In this document: positions 16,828 through 25,983 of the stretch, one piece after another | Numbering within the stretch: the stretch's first letter is position 1 | How the letters are laid out: each line of letters starts with the position of its first letter | Origin: Pseudomonas sp. B21-028 | GTDB lineage: Bacteria > Pseudomonadota > Gammaproteobacteria > Pseudomonadales > Pseudomonadaceae | DNA: 64,000 bases | NCBI RefSeq assembly: GCF_024749045.1 | Contig: NZ_CP087184.1 | Span: 2,418,001 to 2,482,000 of the forward strand | Direction: 5' to 3' | Made by a program: the position numbers and the translations under genes | Notes under the pieces: generated by a model | The model's input: the letters and a program-made list of their open reading frames with translations, nothing else | Told to the model about the DNA's origin: nothing | Database searches by the model: none

Positions 16828-18228
16828 GTGATAACAATAGCTTATAAGCCTGCTTCTAAAAGCGCACACGTTAAACAAGCCACTACCGTTACCTTGGCCT
16901 CCTTTACTCTATTGTTGGCAGGTTTCTGTGCGTCACTGCAGGCCGCCGGGCTGACTCCCTCAGGGGCGGAGCAAGCCGGCACCGCGAGCGGTATTCCGGA
17001 ATGGCAGGCACCTCAACCGGCGTTGCCGGGGTGGACTTACGGACAACCCCGAAAAGACTTCTTCCAATACAAAAACGACATGCCACTATTTTCCATTGAT
17101 GCGAGCAATGTCGAAAAATATGCAGCGCAATTGAACCCGGGGCAGGTGGCACTGGTAAAGAGCATCAAGGGTTACAGCATGCCAGTCTATCCGTCGCGTC
17201 GTACATGCGGCGTACCGGATTTCGTGGCGCAAAACACTCAAAAGAATATCGGCTTCTCACAAATCAATGATAAAGATAATTCATTGATTGATGCCCATGT
17301 GCCTGGTTTTCCTTTTCCAGCGCCTAAAACCGGCGCAGAAGCCATGTGGAACGCCAAATTGCGATATCGCGGTGTTGGCCTTGAGCAATATAGCCTGATC
17401 GTCTCTGCATCGCCGCGCAAGGGCAGCTCGGATTGGATCAAGATAACGGCTGATCAATATACTTATTATCCGTGGGGTGTTAAGGGCGGTACGACGTTTG
17501 CCGATGTGAGTCGCGTGGAGGCCATGCTGTACTTCAGCTTTCTGCAACCCGCTGCTATGGCGGGGCAGGCGGCAACTTTTACGGGCGCAGCCGACAAACC
17601 TGCAGAAGCCTACTACTACTTTCCGGGACAACGGCGTACGCGTCGTATGCCTTCCTATTCCTACGATGCGCCGCAACTTGGTTACGAAAATCAATACAAT
17701 ATTGATGAGTCTTACGTCTTTGCAGGGCTGATGGACCGGTTCGACTGGAAGTTGGTAGGGAAGCAAGAGTTAATTGTGCCTTACAATGCATTGGGTATGT
17801 ATGACTTCAAGGCTAAATATGAAGATGTCATGCAGCCAGATTTTGTCGCAGCGACACAGCGTCGTTATGAGCTGCATCGTGTCTGGGTGGTCGAGGCGAC
17901 TATCAAGGCAGGCATGCGCCACTCCGCGCCTAAGCGCCTCTTTTATATAGATGAAGACAGTTGGTCGTTGCTCGGTGCAGTTGACTATGATGCGCAAGGT
18001 AATATCTCGAAAGTTCGCGAAGGCGAAGTAATTCCGGTGTTTGAGACTGGCTCATGCGATTCCTATGCATTTATTCAATATAACTTGTCCAGTGGTCGCT
18101 ACGTCATGGATGGCTCGCCGCTTGCTAGCGGTAAAGACATCAAGTGGATCGTCGACGGCGCCGGCAATCCACATATGAAAGCGAACTTTTACAATCCCGA
18201 AAATCTTCGCGCAATGAGCGAACGTTAA
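16828..18228 (+). CDS. DUF1329 outer-membrane-associated protein
   Basis: Secreted protein of 466 residues with a cleavable signal (hydrophobic VTLASFTLLLAGFCASLQA). The DUF1329 body is recognisable from PVYPSRRTCGVP, FPFPAPKTGAEAMWNAKLRY, YYFPGQRRTRRMPSYSYDAP and RRYELHRVWVVEATIKAG. DUF1329 proteins have a LolA/LolB-like fold in structure predictions and nearly always neighbour DUF1302 proteins, as here 28 bp downstream. A periplasmic role in moving a lipophilic compound or lipoprotein is inferred. The GTG start is supported by GAGGA 8 nt upstream. First gene of the set DUF1329-DUF1302-RND-YCF48. Confidence 0.85.
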   Translation: MITIAYKPASKSAHVKQATTVTLASFTLLLAGFCASLQAAGLTPSGAEQAGTASGIPEWQAPQPALPGWTYGQPRKDFFQYKNDMPLFSIDASNVEKYAAQLNPGQVALVKSIKGYSMPVYPSRRTCGVPDFVAQNTQKNIGFSQINDKDNSLIDAHVPGFPFPAPKTGAEAMWNAKLRYRGVGLEQYSLIVSASPRKGSSDWIKITADQYTYYPWGVKGGTTFADVSRVEAMLYFSFLQPAAMAGQAATFTGAADKPAEAYYYFPGQRRTRRMPSYSYDAPQLGYENQYNIDESYVFAGLMDRFDWKLVGKQELIVPYNALGMYDFKAKYEDVMQPDFVAATQRRYELHRVWVVEATIKAGMRHSAPKRLFYIDEDSWSLLGAVDYDAQGNISKVREGEVIPVFETGSCDSYAFIQYNLSSGRYVMDGSPLASGKDIKWIVDGAGNPHMKANFYNPENLRAMSER

Positions 18229-18256
18229 TAACAATAAGACGGTGAGGGATTCAGAC

Positions 18257-19969
18257 ATGAAATGTTTTTCGATACGCCGCGATAATGATTTCGGCAAGCC
18301 GCTGGGTGTCGCATTGGCGGCGGTATTCACCGTCACCGGCAACAGTGCGAGCGCTTTTATGTTCTCCAACGACAGCGACACGATCAGGGGAAGCTTCGAT
18401 TCGACGATCTCGGCGGGAACGGGTATCCGCACTCAGTCGCCCAGCAGCGCGCTGGTGTCCCCGACTTACAATGCCTCAACGGGCGCGCAATCGGGCGGCG
18501 GGAAGCTGGGTCAAATCAGTGGCGTGAGTGATCAAGGTGATATCAATTACGATAAAGGTGATCCATTTACCACGTACCTCAAAGGCAGTCATGAGTTGCT
18601 TTTGAAAATGCCAGCATATGACATGGCGTTTATGGCGCGTGCTACATGGCTGCGCGATTTTTCTGCCACTGAAACCACGGGTAACCTCAGCGGCCAGGAT
18701 GCGTTCAATTCCACTGCGCCGGCCATCAATGACGGCCTGGCTTCAAGCGCCCGCGATGACCTGCGTTTCAGAACCCAATTGCTTGATTTGTGGGTGAGCA
18801 AGACATTTGACATCGGCGACCAGCAGGGCCGACTCAGGGTGGGCAACCAGGTAGTCAGTTGGGGAGAGAACATCTATGAGGTGGGCGGCATAAACGCCAC
18901 CAACGCCATCGACGTCAACCGCGCGTCGCAGCCCGGTGCCCAGGTCAAGGAATTCGTGCTGCCGGCGCCTATCGTGAGTTTTGCCACGGGGATCGGCGGC
19001 GGTTTCAATGTCGAGGCTTATATACAAACCAAATGGAATGAGAGTTATCTGCCACCCACCGGCAGTTACTGGTCAACGTCCATTGTAGGCAAGGGGAGTC
19101 GCGCCTATGGGGCGGAAACCAAGGATGCGCGAGACGGCGGTCAGTACGGGATCGCGTTGCGCTATAAACCCGAAGGTACCGATCTGAATCTGGGTTTATA
19201 TGCAATTACTTACCATGACAAGCTTCCACAGACCACGCTCGATGCAAATGGTGCAACGGTCTATCGATTCCCCGAAGATCGGCATATGTACGGCGTCAGC
19301 GCCAATTTCCCCGTGGGGGATTGGGCCATCGGTACAGAACTTTCTTACCGCCCCAGGGATGCCGTTCCGTTGAATGCCTCAAGTGGCTGCGTGGCCCAGG
19401 GCGGACAGTGCTGGGTCGATGAGAAGAAATTTCAATGGCACCTCACGTCGCTCTTTGCTCTGCAACCGTCCAACGCCGCCAGCGTACTGAATTTCCTCGG
19501 CGCGGACTCTGCCACATTAACCACCGAAACCGTCGTCATCGCGTACCCGGGCCTGCATGACAGTTATGACGGCTCTCCCATCGCGGCGGGAGGATGGCTG
19601 TGGGGCAACCAGAAAAACGATCTGCTGCAGACGGGCGCGTTCAACAGCCCTGGCGATGCCAAGGGCACGAAGTATTCAGGAGGGATCGACGTCGATTTCA
19701 ACTGGGTTTATGACGGCTCGCTGATCAGCGGATGGCAGGTGATTCCCGGCATGTACGTGCGCCGTGGCATGTTTGGTTACACACCTAATATCAATGAACA
19801 GTTCATGGAAGGTGTGACATCGGTAAACCTGTATGTGAACTTCATACAAAACCCGGCGGATTGGCAAGTTGGGCTCAATTACACGTCGTTCTTCGGACCT
19901 TCCGATGCTTTGACGAACCCGTTACGTGATCGTGACTTTATTGGCCTGAACGTGTCTCGTAACTTCTGA
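18257..19969 (+). CDS. DUF1302 family outer-membrane protein
   Basis: About 570 residues, with a signal peptide ending near NSASA and then a long sequence of alternating aromatic and polar beta-strand patterns typical of an outer-membrane barrel, finishing in the aromatic GLNVSRNF. DUF1302 signatures include LRVGNQVVSWGENIYEVGGIN and AYGAETKDARDGGQYGIALRY. I chose the ATG at 18257 over the GTG at 18242 because GAGGGA lies 7 nt before it. It is co-transcribed with DUF1329 and RND genes. Likely a pore or channel for hydrophobic molecules; no substrate can be named. Confidence 0.85.
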   Translation: MKCFSIRRDNDFGKPLGVALAAVFTVTGNSASAFMFSNDSDTIRGSFDSTISAGTGIRTQSPSSALVSPTYNASTGAQSGGGKLGQISGVSDQGDINYDKGDPFTTYLKGSHELLLKMPAYDMAFMARATWLRDFSATETTGNLSGQDAFNSTAPAINDGLASSARDDLRFRTQLLDLWVSKTFDIGDQQGRLRVGNQVVSWGENIYEVGGINATNAIDVNRASQPGAQVKEFVLPAPIVSFATGIGGGFNVEAYIQTKWNESYLPPTGSYWSTSIVGKGSRAYGAETKDARDGGQYGIALRYKPEGTDLNLGLYAITYHDKLPQTTLDANGATVYRFPEDRHMYGVSANFPVGDWAIGTELSYRPRDAVPLNASSGCVAQGGQCWVDEKKFQWHLTSLFALQPSNAASVLNFLGADSATLTTETVVIAYPGLHDSYDGSPIAAGGWLWGNQKNDLLQTGAFNSPGDAKGTKYSGGIDVDFNWVYDGSLISGWQVIPGMYVRRGMFGYTPNINEQFMEGVTSVNLYVNFIQNPADWQVGLNYTSFFGPSDALTNPLRDRDFIGLNVSRNF

Positions 19970-19977
19970 GGTCGCCC

Positions 19978-22377
19978 ATGAACGTCCCGTCTAAAATCGA
20001 ACCGGCACGCGCGGGCGTGTTGGTTCGGGTATTGAAGTTGCTCGAAAATGGGTTATTCGGTCATCGGTGCGCGGTGCTTGGAGGGCTGGTTCTGTTTACG
20101 CTGGTGATGGCTTGGTTTGCCGCCCAGCTCCGGATGGACGCAGGTTTTGAAAAGCAACTTCCGATAGGTCATGAGTATGTCGCGACGTTTAAGCAATACC
20201 GCGCTGATCTGTTGGGAGCTAATCGGCTGACGGTAGTCGTCAAGGCCAGGCACGGGACGATTTGGACGCCGCAGGGTTTGAGAAAACTGTACGACGTAAC
20301 CCAAGCCCTCACGTTCCTGCCTAATGTCGCAAGTGGTTCAGTTCAGTCACTGTGGACGCCCAATACCTTTGTCACGGAAATTACCGAGGAGGGCTTCAGG
20401 GCGGAGCCGATCATCCCGGGCACCATCACGCCGGAGAACCTGAACGCCGACAGTATCGGAGCGATCTCTCAGTCGGTCATGCAGGGTGGTTTTATCGGCA
20501 ATCTGGTCGCGCGGGATCAATCCAGTGCGATGATCACTGCCGATCTGGACGAAATCAATGCCCAGGGCCAGCACATTGATTATGCGGCGTTCGACCGTGG
20601 AATTGAGGCGGACATCCGCTCCAAGTTCGAGGACGATGACTACGAAATACAGATAATCGGGTTCGCCAAACAGATTGGAGATATTTCCGAGGGCGCTGCC
20701 TCCGTTCTGCATTTCTGTGTGATCGCGCTGATCCTGACCGCCTTGGCTGTGTATTGGTATTGCCGGTCAATCAAGCTCACGCTTTTGCCCCTGGCCTGCT
20801 CGCTGGTATCCCTGGTCTGGCAATTCGGCGCGTTGCACTTGCTGGGTTTCGGGCTGGATCCGTTGGGCGTGCTTGTGCCTTTTCTGGTGTTCGCTATTGG
20901 TGTTTCACACGGCGTGCAGCAACTGAATTTTATCGTACGTGAACTGGCGCACGGCAAGACTATGGAAGCCGCCGCGCGATCCAGTTTCAGCGGTTTATTC
21001 ATACCGGGATCACTGGCCTTGGTCACCGCGTTTGTTTCGTTTGTGACGCTTATTCTGATGCCTATTCCCATGGTAAGGGAGCTTGCTATCACGGCGGCGC
21101 TGGGGGTTGCGTTTAAAATAGTCACCAACTTGATCATGCTCCCGCTGGCGGCGTCCCTGCTACGGATGGGGCAGGGTTACGCAAAAGGTGTCGAGCTGAA
21201 AGCCGCACAACGAGCACGCTGGTTAAGGACACTGGCGCGGGTCGCCGAGCCGCGCAACGCAGCCCTGGTGCTTTGCGTGGCAATGGTCATTTCGGTCGCC
21301 GCGATCTGGCAGAGCAAGGATCGCGTGGTAGGAACGCTGCAGGCGGGGGCTCCCGAACTGCGCCCGGACGCCAGGTTCAATAAAGACGCGGTGTCGATTG
21401 CCTCCAGTTACGACCTGGGGCTCGACTGGTTGACAGTTGTATTCGAAGCGCCGCCTGGGTCTTGTGACAAGGTTCAGATTGGGGTTTATCAGGACCGCTT
21501 CGATTTCGCTATCCAACCGGTCGAAGGCGTCATGTCGATTCTCTCGTTTGCGTCGCTGATTCGTCAGTACAACGAAGGCTATAACGAGGGCAATCCGAAG
21601 ATGTCGGTGGTCCCGATCGACTCGGCCAACTATGCCGCCCTGGGTGTTGAGATAGGCCGGCTGCCCGGCATCATGCGCAAGGATTGCAGCATGACGGCCG
21701 TGCACATCTATCTGGCGGATCATAAGGCAACCACGATTAACCGCGTGATTGACGCAGTGAAGACATTTCGTGCCAATGACACGTTGCCGGGCGTGACCAT
21801 CCGCTTGGCATCAGGAAATGCCGGTGTGCTGGCTGCGGTGAACGAGGAGATCGAGCACAGCGAATTTCCGATGATGCTCTATGTGTACACCACGATAATT
21901 TTTCTGGTGTTTTTGACCTATCGAGACCTGCGCGCGGTGCTGGCGTGTTGCTTGCCTTTAACCATTGGTACCTTCATTGGTTATTGGTTCATGAAGGAGC
22001 TGCAAATCGGGCTTACGGTGGCGACGTTACCGGTCATGGTACTTGCCGTAGGCATCGGCGTGGATTACGCCTTCTACATCTACAATCGCCTGCAGCTTCA
22101 TATGGCTAACGGCATTCCTATCGTCAGTGCCTTGGAACACTCGATTCTGGAAGTGGGGACCGCCACGATATTTACCGCGATAACCCTGGCGGTAGGCGTA
22201 GCGACATGGTCATTTTCAGAGCTCAAGTTTCAAGCCGATATGGGGAAATTGCTCGCGTTCATGTTCCTGGTGAACATGATTATGGCCATGACTGTGCTTC
22301 CCGCGTTTGCGGTATGGCTTGAGCGGTGGTTCCCACGCAAGCGTCCCGTCCGTGCCCTTGGGCTTCTCTCGCATTGA
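19978..22377 (+). CDS. RND/MMPL superfamily transporter
   Basis: Inner-membrane protein of 799 residues with the duplicated RND plan: one membrane segment, a large periplasmic loop, then a block of five segments, repeated. The second-half motif VLAVGIGVDYAFYIYNRL and the first-half FAIGVSHGVQQLNF are typical of the MMPL/hopanoid-exporter-like group. GAGG lies 6 nt before the ATG and the DUF1302 stop is 8 bp upstream. With DUF1329, DUF1302 and YCF48 proteins it forms an envelope-spanning set seen next to catabolic genes for lipophilic compounds. Direction of transport is unknown. Confidence 0.88.
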   Translation: MNVPSKIEPARAGVLVRVLKLLENGLFGHRCAVLGGLVLFTLVMAWFAAQLRMDAGFEKQLPIGHEYVATFKQYRADLLGANRLTVVVKARHGTIWTPQGLRKLYDVTQALTFLPNVASGSVQSLWTPNTFVTEITEEGFRAEPIIPGTITPENLNADSIGAISQSVMQGGFIGNLVARDQSSAMITADLDEINAQGQHIDYAAFDRGIEADIRSKFEDDDYEIQIIGFAKQIGDISEGAASVLHFCVIALILTALAVYWYCRSIKLTLLPLACSLVSLVWQFGALHLLGFGLDPLGVLVPFLVFAIGVSHGVQQLNFIVRELAHGKTMEAAARSSFSGLFIPGSLALVTAFVSFVTLILMPIPMVRELAITAALGVAFKIVTNLIMLPLAASLLRMGQGYAKGVELKAAQRARWLRTLARVAEPRNAALVLCVAMVISVAAIWQSKDRVVGTLQAGAPELRPDARFNKDAVSIASSYDLGLDWLTVVFEAPPGSCDKVQIGVYQDRFDFAIQPVEGVMSILSFASLIRQYNEGYNEGNPKMSVVPIDSANYAALGVEIGRLPGIMRKDCSMTAVHIYLADHKATTINRVIDAVKTFRANDTLPGVTIRLASGNAGVLAAVNEEIEHSEFPMMLYVYTTIIFLVFLTYRDLRAVLACCLPLTIGTFIGYWFMKELQIGLTVATLPVMVLAVGIGVDYAFYIYNRLQLHMANGIPIVSALEHSILEVGTATIFTAITLAVGVATWSFSELKFQADMGKLLAFMFLVNMIMAMTVLPAFAVWLERWFPRKRPVRALGLLSH

Positions 22378-22393
22378 ACACGGAGCAGCATTC

Positions 22394-23374
22394 ATGAAAG
22401 CACTATCAAGGTATTCATTCTGCGCGTTCGTCACGGCTGCTATCGGGCTGCAGGTTGCATGTGTCGTTGCAGCTGAGGCGGTGGGGCCGCTTCAACCATC
22501 GCCCGCCGCGCATTCGCTCCAGGCACTGCGCTCGCCCATTCTGGCGGCGACATGGGCAGGTGCGCGAGCGGTGGCCGTGGGCTCGGATGGGGTTGTATTG
22601 CTTTCGGATGATCAGACTCGCTCTTTTCACCAGGCGGATGACGTGCCGGTTAGCTCTACTTTGACCGACGTGAGCTTTGTCGACGCCAACCATGGTTGGG
22701 CCGTCGGGCACTGGGGCGCCATTCTGGCAACCGTCGATGGAGGGCGGCGTTGGCAGGTCCAACGATTGGTCACGGAAGAGGATCGACCGCTGTTCGCGGT
22801 ACATTTCTTCGATGCGCGGCACGGCGTTGCGGTGGGTTTGTGGTCGCTCGTACTGGTGACTCAGGACGCTGGAATGACGTGGGTCGAGCAGGCAACAAAT
22901 CCTGACGTAAAAGGCCTTGCGGACCTTAATCTGACCAGTTTGTTTGCGGATAAAAGCGGCGGCGTTTATGCCACTGCCGAACAGGGGCGCCTGTTGTATT
23001 CCACCGACCAGGGAAGCTCGTGGCGTTACTTGGATACCGGATACGCAGGGTCGCTGTGGTGCGGGCTTTCTCTGGACAACCAGACGCTGCTTGCGGGCGG
23101 ACAGCGTGGAACACTGCTGCGCAGTGAAGATGCTGGACTGACGTGGAAACGTTTGAATCTTGATACCACCAGCTCAATAACCTCCATAGTCAGCGATGGC
23201 GTTGACGTACTGGTAGTGGGGTTGGACGGCCTGCAAAGACGCAGCAGCGACGGTGGTCGAACGTTCGTCGCGGTCACTGAGGATGCTCACGAATCACTGA
23301 CCGCCGCGCTAGCGACGCCCACGGGAAAGTGGGCACTGTTTTCACGCCACGGGCTTATATCCGGGGCTGAATAG
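22394..23374 (+). CDS. YCF48/BNR-repeat beta-propeller protein, secreted
   Basis: About 326 residues with an N-terminal signal ending in VACVVAAEA, followed by YCF48-type repeats: FVDANHGWAVGHWGAILATV, FFDARHGVAVGLWSLVLVT, GRLLYSTDQGSSW, GTLLRSEDAGLTW, RSSDGGRTF. Each carries the Asp-box-like S-x-D-x-G-x-T-W core. Such propellers accompany the RND/DUF1302 set and may act as periplasmic adaptors. The ATG at 22394 starts the signal peptide 16 bp after the RND stop; an upstream ATG at 22307 lies inside the RND gene and would spoil the signal. Confidence 0.82.
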   Translation: MKALSRYSFCAFVTAAIGLQVACVVAAEAVGPLQPSPAAHSLQALRSPILAATWAGARAVAVGSDGVVLLSDDQTRSFHQADDVPVSSTLTDVSFVDANHGWAVGHWGAILATVDGGRRWQVQRLVTEEDRPLFAVHFFDARHGVAVGLWSLVLVTQDAGMTWVEQATNPDVKGLADLNLTSLFADKSGGVYATAEQGRLLYSTDQGSSWRYLDTGYAGSLWCGLSLDNQTLLAGGQRGTLLRSEDAGLTWKRLNLDTTSSITSIVSDGVDVLVVGLDGLQRRSSDGGRTFVAVTEDAHESLTAALATPTGKWALFSRHGLISGAE

Positions 23375-23473
23375 TTTATGGCTTGAAACGTGTCGTGGAA
23401 CATGAAGCTGAGCGACACGGCGGTCTTGCAGTCAATCATCCGTTAAAACTAATAACACCACCGGAGTTAAGTG

Positions 23474-24340
23474 ATGTCTGAGCGCTATCAAGAGGGTCGT
23501 TTCATATCGTCGAAAGGGGCGGATTTGTTCTATCGGGATTTTGGACCTATTGAGGGCGCAACCACGGTGCCGCTTTTGTGCCTGCACGGTTTCCTGCGGT
23601 CCTCCAGGGACTTCTCTGAGCTCGGCCGCGTCCTTTCGGCCCAGGGCATTCGGGTGATCGTGCCTGACTTGCGCGGTCGTGGCCTGTCGGCGACATTCGC
23701 TTCGGCGGCCGACTACCACTACGATCTCATCAAACAAGATGTATGGGATCTGCTCGACCACCTGAGCATCGACAAAGTCGCGGTGCTCGGCATTGCACTG
23801 GGCGCGCTGCTGGCAATGGACATGGCCGTTGAAAACCCGGCACGGATCAAGGGCGTGGTATTGAACGACCAGGGCACGGAAATCAACCAAAGCGCCAGCA
23901 ACAAAATGTCCGGTAACTTCGACACTCATGCCTATTCATTCGAGGAAGCTGTCAGCCGCATGCAGCTGCACTTCGGCGACACCTATCCGGGCCTCACGCA
24001 CGAGCGTTGGCAGGACTTGACCCTGCGCGCCTACCGGGAGATCGAACCCGGTAAATTCGCTCGCGACGTGGACCCGCTTTCCCTGGCCGATGTCCCGCGT
24101 CTCAAGGCCGAGCGTCCAGACAACTGGCCACAGTTTCGGGCTACGCGCGACGTACCGACGGCCATACTGAGAGGGGAACTGTCCGAGTATTTTGCCGCTG
24201 ATTGTGCAGAACGGATGCTGGATTCACACCCCAACGCCACGCTGACCACGGTCAAAGGGCGTGGTCATCCGCCTCTCATGGATGAACCTGAAGCCCTGGC
24301 GGCGATTAAAGCCTTGTTGGAACGCGCTTCATCGCGTTAA
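23474..24340 (+). CDS. Alpha/beta-hydrolase-fold protein lacking the serine nucleophile
   Basis: Alpha/beta-hydrolase of 288 residues. The oxyanion loop CLHGFLRSSRDF, strand VIVPDLRGRGLS and C-terminal histidine in KGRGHPPLMDEPE are normal, and an acidic residue stands in ILRGELSEYF. The nucleophile elbow G-x-S-x-G reads G106-I-A108-L-G110, so Ala replaces Ser. The fold is clear, but ordinary ester hydrolysis is unlikely; lyase, cofactor-free or binding roles are possible. The ATG at 23474 has GGAG 7 nt upstream and immediately follows an alternative GTG. It stands alone between the envelope genes and the GPH transporter. Confidence 0.78.
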   Translation: MSERYQEGRFISSKGADLFYRDFGPIEGATTVPLLCLHGFLRSSRDFSELGRVLSAQGIRVIVPDLRGRGLSATFASAADYHYDLIKQDVWDLLDHLSIDKVAVLGIALGALLAMDMAVENPARIKGVVLNDQGTEINQSASNKMSGNFDTHAYSFEEAVSRMQLHFGDTYPGLTHERWQDLTLRAYREIEPGKFARDVDPLSLADVPRLKAERPDNWPQFRATRDVPTAILRGELSEYFAADCAERMLDSHPNATLTTVKGRGHPPLMDEPEALAAIKALLERASSR

Positions 24341-24540
24341 CCCGGTGCCGGCGCTGACCGGGCAACCGGCCGCGGCCTGCCAGGGGCACTACATTCGTCA
24401 GGACGACACGGCGGTGTTTCATCGGTTACGGAGCACGTAATCGATGGATTCGATGGGGGTGTCGTCCGAATTTGTGCCTGGGCGATGCGCATCAGTCGAG
24501 CTGCGTCGTTCAGTGGTTACTTCTGCGGAGCGTTAATAAG

Positions 24541-25950
24541 ATGAATAAAAGAACCAAGCTGTCGCGTCCCGTCAATTATCTTTTTTATACCCTCGGTGAT
24601 TTATCCAGCGGCATTTATGCCGTCGCGCCGGGCATTCTTCTGATGTTTTACATGACCAATATCCTGGGCATTTCCGTTGGCATCGCTACCGCCGCTACGG
24701 TTCTGCCAAAACTGGTCGACTTGCTCGCGAGCCCGCTGGTCGGCGGCATGTCAGATCGCACCTGCACGCGCCTGGGGCGTCGCCGTCCCTTCATTTTATT
24801 CGCCGGCCTGACCTTGCTGCCGACGTTCTTTCTGATCTGGGCGGCTCCCACAAGCTCGCCGTTGGTGTCGGCCATCTTTGTGGCTTTGATGTTCAGCCTA
24901 TGCTCATTTTGCTTCGCGACCTTTCTCGTTCCCTATTGCGCCCTCAATACCGAAATTGCTGCGACCTATCAGGAGGGTACTGCGCTCACCTCTTATCGAG
25001 GCGTGTATTCAATGTTGGGGTGCCTGTTGGCTGGTGCGGGAGCCCCGTTGATTGTTGAATTATTCAACGGTGGGAAAGCCGGTTATCTTGCGATGGGCGC
25101 TATCATGGGCGCCATTATGTCTCTGTGTATTCTGGTTACCTTTTTTTCGTCGAAAGAGCCCGTTCGCAAATCTGTGACGGAGAAATTAGACACGTCGCAG
25201 TTGTGGTTCGCGCTTACCCATAACCCCCCATTCCTGATCTTGTGCTCGGTTTGGCTGTTGCACATGTTGGGGGCCGGTGTGGTCACGGCCGCTCTGGCTT
25301 ACTACGTGACGTATGTGTTGAACCAGGGCGTGGAGTTTCTTTCATTGGTGTTCCTTCTCTCATTTGGCTCCTCGGTGCTGGCCATACCCCTGTTTCTCTA
25401 CTTGGGAAAACGGGTGAGCAAGTATGGTGCGTTCTCGACCGCACTCTTCGTGTCGACCATTGCCGGGTGCGGTTATATTCTGCTTGATGCTTCAACGCCG
25501 GTGGCTATCGTATTAAGCGTGGTGATACTTGCGGGGATGAGTGAAGGGGGCAACCAGGTCTTTTCCTATTCAATGTTGACCGACTGCATCAGGCAGGGCG
25601 ATAGCCGAGCTGACAAGCAGGCCCCCGAGGCGCTGCTGAGCGGCATCTTCATCGCGATGGAGCGTCTTGGCTTAACGCTCGGGGCCTTGGTCACCGGTGG
25701 GCTATTGGCGTTCACCGGCTTGATCGAGACGCAGGAAGGCGTTACCAGGCAGCCAGACTCGGCAGTGCTGGCAATTACTTTGGCCGCTTCGCTGATACCG
25801 GCGGGTTTGAACGCGCTGTCACTGGTCATGCTGTGGTTCTACCGGGGATTTGACCGGCGTGTCGCAGCGAGCGCCGCAGAAAGCGACCTACGAATAGAAG
25901 AGTTTGGGGGGGATGTCGCGGGCTGTTCCGCGACACGGCCATCGGCATGA
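24541..25950 (+). CDS. GPH-type (glycoside-pentoside-hexuronide) MFS transporter
   Basis: About 469 residues with twelve hydrophobic segments. GPH-group signs are the N-terminal NYLFYTLGDLSSGIYAVAPG, the loop VGGMSDRTCTRLGRRRPFI and the mid-protein TALTSYRGVYSML. GPH transporters take up sugars, uronides or other organic anions by cation symport. The ATG at 24541 is preceded by GGAG; an upstream in-frame start at 24472 adds a hydrophilic tail and lacks a ribosome site. It converges on the FAD-oxidase gene (34 bp between stops). Probably the uptake system of this island. Confidence 0.83.
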   Translation: MNKRTKLSRPVNYLFYTLGDLSSGIYAVAPGILLMFYMTNILGISVGIATAATVLPKLVDLLASPLVGGMSDRTCTRLGRRRPFILFAGLTLLPTFFLIWAAPTSSPLVSAIFVALMFSLCSFCFATFLVPYCALNTEIAATYQEGTALTSYRGVYSMLGCLLAGAGAPLIVELFNGGKAGYLAMGAIMGAIMSLCILVTFFSSKEPVRKSVTEKLDTSQLWFALTHNPPFLILCSVWLLHMLGAGVVTAALAYYVTYVLNQGVEFLSLVFLLSFGSSVLAIPLFLYLGKRVSKYGAFSTALFVSTIAGCGYILLDASTPVAIVLSVVILAGMSEGGNQVFSYSMLTDCIRQGDSRADKQAPEALLSGIFIAMERLGLTLGALVTGGLLAFTGLIETQEGVTRQPDSAVLAITLAASLIPAGLNALSLVMLWFYRGFDRRVAASAAESDLRIEEFGGDVAGCSATRPSA

Positions 25951-25983
25951 CGATATCGAGGGGGCGTCCCCTCGATTGAAAAG

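Noticed and set aside
24401..24467. Inverted repeat GGACGACAC/GTGTCGTCC before the GPH transporter, with part also found near 23413
   Set aside because: Short arms with a 49-nt loop and only a 12-bp match between the two sites; not enough to call an operator.
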